A DNA stretch of 64,000 nucleotides, taken from contig OZ021732.1 of the NCBI GenBank assembly GCA_963978545.1, positions 29,418,123 to 29,482,122 of the forward strand, given 5' to 3'. A model generated the notes under the pieces. The model saw only the letters and a list, made by a program, of their open reading frames with translations. It searched no databases and had not been told where the DNA came from. Position 1 is the first letter of the stretch; every line of letters begins with the position of its first letter. Position numbers and translations under genes: made by a program. Positions 56,826 to 64,000 of this stretch are shown here, piece by piece. Origin of the DNA: Linyphia triangularis (lineage: Eukaryota; Arthropoda; Arachnida; Araneae; Linyphiidae).

Positions 56826-56921
56826 CATATTAGGTGTAATGTAAAGTTTCATATTAGGTGTAATGTAAAGTTGCATATTAGGTGTAATGTAAAGTTGCAT
56901 ATTAGGTGTAATGTAAAGTTG
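56826..56921 (+). repeat. 24-bp minisatellite, four copies
   Basis: The unit catattaggtgtaatgtaaa plus gttg is repeated four times with a single change (gttt in the first copy). Near-perfect identity suggests recent expansion and likely length polymorphism. Confidence 0.95.
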
Positions 56922-57215
56922 TTTTTCCACAAATTAATCTTAGGCGGGATTTACTAGAGGTTGCTATTGCTAAGGATTACTAATGTTAATCATGCCATAA
57001 AAATACAATGCAAGTTAATAATTAATAAGATCATTTAAATTAAATTATCTACTTAATGTCCTTAAATTCTATAAATATTTATAGTATTATTTATTAAATT
57101 CGACATCGATAACAATTTCCAAAAACTTTTTTCATATAATCGTTAGTAATTTTACGTACCACAATAAATATATACTTTAATTTTCCTTCACTCATTTTAT
57201 TTGCACATTATGTAT

Positions 57216-57220
<5 letters not shown>

Positions 57221-57259
<39 letters not shown>
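57221..57259. repeat. poly(A) run
   Basis: Uninterrupted A tract of about 39 bases on the plus strand (poly(T) in the sense of the PKC transcript). Confidence 0.8.
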
Positions 57260-57260
<1 letters not shown>

Positions 57261-57670
57261 ATTAAGTTAATTTATTATTAATTTCAAGAGGAAAATAAAC
57301 ATATTTTTTTAGTTTTTCATCCTCCAACTTAGAAGCATTACAGTAAAGTAATAGCGAAGTTGATTATCGATTTTTTTTTTAATTTTCCGTATTCTCAAAA
57401 TTATTAAATAAATAATTTTTATAGCAAATGCATAACATCTATTACAACTCAATTTAAAGTGGTAAAATAAATAATTCACCATCCATGCACCATTCCATGA
57501 TTATTGAATTTAATGCGTATCATAAAACACTTGAGTATTTGATCAGACACAAAGGTAAAGACATTAAATCTATACTACTAGAAAGAATATGAAACACATA
57601 TAATATTGTATTCATAGCTTGAACAAAATAAGTGTCTTACTCTCTAATACATATTTCTTGTTCATCTTAC

Positions 57671-57751
57671 CTGCCCAACTAACATTTCATACAATAGTAC
57701 TCCGTATGCCCACCAGTCGACAGATTTCCCATATGGTTGGTATAAAATAAT
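57671..57751 (-). CDS. PKC exon: kinase subdomain IX
   Basis: 27 codons between acceptor tttatttttag (57752) and donor GTAAGA (from 57670), phase 0 at both ends. It encodes IILYQPYGKSVDWWAYGVLL, then YEMLVGQ. The DWWAxGVLLYEML block is the conserved helix F of AGC kinases, with the invariant Asp in VDWW. It follows the APE motif of the upstream exon directly. Confidence 0.98.
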
Positions 57752-61066
<3,315 letters not shown>

Positions 61067-61129
61067 CTGTAAATAATACCTCGATCGTGAAGAAAAAACA
61101 AACCGATGGCTATTTCAGCAGCATAAAAC
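61067..61129 (-). CDS. PKC exon: helix E
   Basis: 63 nt between acceptor atttattttag (61130) and donor GTAAAA (from 61066). It completes a split Thr codon (AC|G) and encodes [20 protein letters not shown] plus two bases of the Arg that starts RDLKLDN in the next exon. Near identity to the [21 protein letters not shown] block marks a conventional PKC (alpha/beta/gamma) rather than a novel or atypical one. Confidence 0.97.
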
Positions 61130-61399
61130 CTAAAATAAATATTTTTTATTTAAAAAGCATAATTCAATGTACTTCGCAGTGTAACAATGAATTTCTGATA
61201 ATAGTTTTCGAATATTTACGATTAATTTTTTTATTTCATTCAAATGATAAGTATGCGTAAAATCAGAAGTAAATATTTGCTACACTAAAATAAAAATCGA
61301 TGTTTCATTCGAAAACAATGTTACGAACAATAATTTTACGACTATGATTCTAAAATAACAAAGCCAAAAAATATGAATTAAGACAGCAAGTAAACTTAC

Positions 61400-61491
61400 G
61401 TGGCAACAGGTTCCTTGAATTTGGCACATTTTTGTATTTGGAACATAAGGTCACCGCCATTAATAAATTCCATCACAAAATACAGTCGGTC
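61400..61491 (-). CDS. PKC exon: hinge region
   Basis: 92 nt between acceptor tctccttag (61492) and donor GTAAGT (from 61399). It encodes [20 protein letters not shown], then [10 protein letters not shown] and two bases of the next codon. The [11 protein letters not shown] hinge is the conserved ATP-pocket edge of PKCs. The start is in phase 0 and the end in phase 2, fitting both neighbours. Confidence 0.98.
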
Positions 61492-62937
61492 CTAAGGAGA
61501 AAAAATAGTTAAATAAATTCTTGTACTTACTGGTTTAAAAAATATTTTTTCCAACATTTTTAAAATACTAATTTAATATTGCTACAAATCTTAATACAAC
61601 ATCAACATCGCCTTTATTCTTGACACCTTAGAACTAACACTTTAATAAAAACTTTCTCACTTATTAAGTACTGAAATAAATCAATTGTTAATAGTTATCT
61701 ATGGAGCTACGCGTAATTAATTTTTATAATTACGAGCAAATAATAACAAACTTATAGTTTTCATATAATCATTTCGATTAAAATTACAATTACAATTTTT
61801 CCAGCATTACATACTGCATTTTTTATAATCAAGTGGAAAATAATTAAACTTTAAGCACGAGGGATGCAGTAAAATATTTAATCGCACTAGTTTTAGTAAG
61901 TAATTTATTACACGACTCGTAATAAAATCGCCAAGATTTTTGATTAAAAAAAGTTTAATTTTTTGCACGTTGCTGCAAAAAAATATTTAAAAATGAAGCA
62001 AAATGAAATTGTTATACATCTTTGTTACATTGTATGTGTTACAACAGTCAAATGAAAAAGTACATGATTTTTTTGCAGTTAGAAATATTTTACAGGAGAA
62101 ATATTAAGTTTTATGATTTGTCTTTATCGAAAATCACAAATACGAGGCGGAGTTACAAGAAACATTATACACTTTCATCATCAAAGTACCCTAATTCGTA
62201 ATTTCCAAAAACACAGACTTTTACTCTTTTCTATTCGTCTTTACTAAGGTACTGTTCTGAAATTGGTAGGTAAATTATTTGGACGAATCCATATATATTT
62301 TAAAAACTATGAGGAAGGGTATTTTAACTTGTTATTTTAACTTAAAAGGTCTCCAGTAGGTCAAATTAGAGCATTTCAACTTATGACGGTATAGGATAAA
62401 GGTCATAGGAACATCATTAAATTTGTATGCGAAAGTGAACTGTACAGAATAAACCTTATTCTATAAACGTGTTTTTTTTTTTTTTTTAAAGAAAAATTGT
62501 GTAAACTTTGCGCATAGAGGGCACTCAACTTACAATTTAAGGTATTTTACATCATTATATACTTCGTTTCATACAGTTTATGCTGTTCAGTAAAAACAAT
62601 ATTTGAAAAATCTCCACTAAAACACTCACAATTAAAGTTCGCCATCTATGAGTGAAATTTTAAATTGTTTTATGCTTAAAAAATAACTTTTCTTCGTGAT
62701 ATGTCTTTTCATGCAATCCACCCTTTGGTACGTGAATTTGTTTATTTTATATAGTACGTTTCGAATTGCATACATTTTTCTTATCCCCCACCCTCGCATC
62801 TTAAATTATCTACAAAAAGTATCAAAGAAAAGGGAATCTAGAAACTCGCGAATTTGAAAAAGTGAATCGTAGGAGACTATAATAGTAACTGAAGTTCAGA
62901 ATGAAAAAGTGTTAAATCAAAGTGAGTGAAGCATTAC
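61492..62937. other. PKC intron, no gene seen
   Basis: AT-rich. A possible degenerate foldback between about 62340 and 62800 (gcgcatagagggcactcaac and cgccatctatgagtg as inverted halves) was too weak to call. Confidence 0.45.
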
Positions 62938-63111
62938 TGTTGTTTGAAAACAGGAATGTAGTTGCACTAAAAACGGAGGCTTGCTAGATAAGGCCAAGAC
63001 TCTCTTTTCGATCATGGCACATTCTACGTCATCGTCTTGGATGATGACGTCCTTCTTGAGTATTTTTATCGCATACAGTTCGTCAGTACCTTTTCGCTCT
63101 GACAGCATAAC
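62938..63111 (-). CDS. PKC exon: start of kinase N-lobe (first exon in window)
   Basis: 58 codons between acceptor tttatcttccag (63112) and donor GTAATG (from 62937). It encodes [20 protein letters not shown] with the ATP-anchoring Lys (AIK), then [20 protein letters not shown] with the helix-C Glu, and ends [31 protein letters not shown] is the signature of conventional, Ca-dependent PKCs. The Gly-rich loop, the C2 and C1 domains and the promoter lie beyond the right edge. The seven shared exons together give 266 codons of continuous reading. Confidence 0.98.
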
Positions 63112-63900
63112 CTGGAAGATAAACCGATTATATAATCGAACTTAAGTTATAAAATGCCAGCATAAACTCACATTCAAGACATTAAATATTTTTGCTGTGT
63201 GTCACTAAAGAAACATATAGATATAATAGTTCAAGCCTTAAGTCAAGTAACTAACCTCTATAGTTTTTTGGGAAATATTTCGAAGAAAAAAAGTTAATGT
63301 GCGTGTTCAATCTCTCCGACGGATTACATACATTTTATCAATCATTTTGATACATACCAATTTAACCAAAATTAAAACACGCAACTCTATACTATATCAT
63401 AACGGACCACTATATGATGAATAGAATGAGATATAGACACGCAACTCAATGTTCTCTTGTCTGTAAATATTGTAATCGATACAATTTTCCAAATTGGGAA
63501 AGCGCTAAGTACATGAGTACTATTTTTATATTTTAAATGGCAAGTACGTCGAAGCACTAATAGATATGGTAAAGTATATAATTATCATATGATATTGTGA
63601 ATTAATAAATATATGTCTGTCCAGGATAATGTGACAACTGGGCTAGTCGAAATTCGGAGGGGAGCAACTTCTAAGATTAATTGTTCCGTGTTGTTATGAT
63701 TTGTTTCAAAAGAAGAGCCCCAAAAAGTTATTTAAAAAAATCGTTAATGCAATTGTAAAACCGCTCAATTCCCATTTCTCTATGCCGTCTACCCTTTACA
63801 CGGAAATACTTAAAAAAATTAGCTTGTCGTCTTCGTCTTTTGTCACCAAGTTCGTCACAGAGCGACGCAACTTTTGGATCGCGTATTCTCCAAATGTACA

Positions 63901-63933
<33 letters not shown>

Positions 63934-64000
63934 TGCCTGACAAACGAAATGATAAAGCGATGCTCTTTAACTATTAACAAATCAAAATTTGCTTCATGAC
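63112..64000. other. PKC intron up to the window edge
   Basis: No exon with the Gly-rich loop was found on the minus strand here. A minus frame at 63728-63943 (…KVASLCDELGDKRRRRQANF) has unusual basic composition but no recognisable family and no convincing splice sites. An A run of 26-27 bases occurs at 63902-63928. Confidence 0.4.

Noticed and set aside
62340..62840. Foldback element with cgcatagagggcactcaac and cgccatctatgagtg halves
   Set aside because: Pairing outside the short motif is weak and no tips or target duplication could be placed.
63728..63943. Minus frame KVASLCDELGDKRRRRQANFF as another PKC exon
   Set aside because: It does not resemble the Gly-rich loop, C2 or hinge of PKC, and the acceptor and donor are not convincing.

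Overview
The window is AT-rich eukaryotic DNA, very probably from an arthropod and possibly a chelicerate such as a spider. The grounds are short GT-AG-spliced exons in large introns, a classical protein kinase C (PKC) gene, a tRNA-derived SINE family with perfect target-site duplications, and a dense mix of Tc1/mariner, hAT and piggyBac-like elements. The species cannot be fixed from the sequence. Almost all the open frames are noise or transposon debris.

The one clear host gene is a conventional (alpha/beta-type) PKC on the minus strand. Seven exons between 63.1 kb and 54.0 kb encode the kinase domain from the first residues after the Gly-rich loop to the end of the C-lobe. All splice junctions are GT-AG and every phase matches. 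The upstream part (C1, C2, Gly-rich loop) lies beyond the right edge. Two alternative last exons follow, both joining the same phase-0 donor. A proximal one at 49.1-49.3 kb encodes a 58-residue V5 tail ending in a class I PDZ-ligand sequence (ITEV). A distal one at 12.1-12.3 kb encodes a 50-residue tail ending FVAHV. The layout resembles the PRKCB beta-II/beta-I arrangement and implies two isoforms differing in scaffold binding. The gene covers at least 51 kb.

The 36.8 kb between the two last exons, and the other introns, hold mobile DNA. There are seven copies of one SINE, one copy of a second SINE, two Tc1-like elements with long or doubled terminal repeats, and a palindromic Tc1-like element containing a hAT insertion. 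There are also several foldback MITEs, piggyBac-like TTAA elements, a mariner-like relic, a solo LTR, minisatellites, and two relics of an uncharacterised transposase-like family. Foldback elements sit about 30 bp beyond both PKC stop codons and supply the nearest AATAAA hexamers.

Before 12 kb, at the left, an open frame on the plus strand (1-333) may be the 3' end of an unidentified convergent gene; the rest is repeats and featureless AT-rich DNA. No tRNA genes outside SINEs, no rRNA, no CRISPR and no bacterial-type operon were seen.
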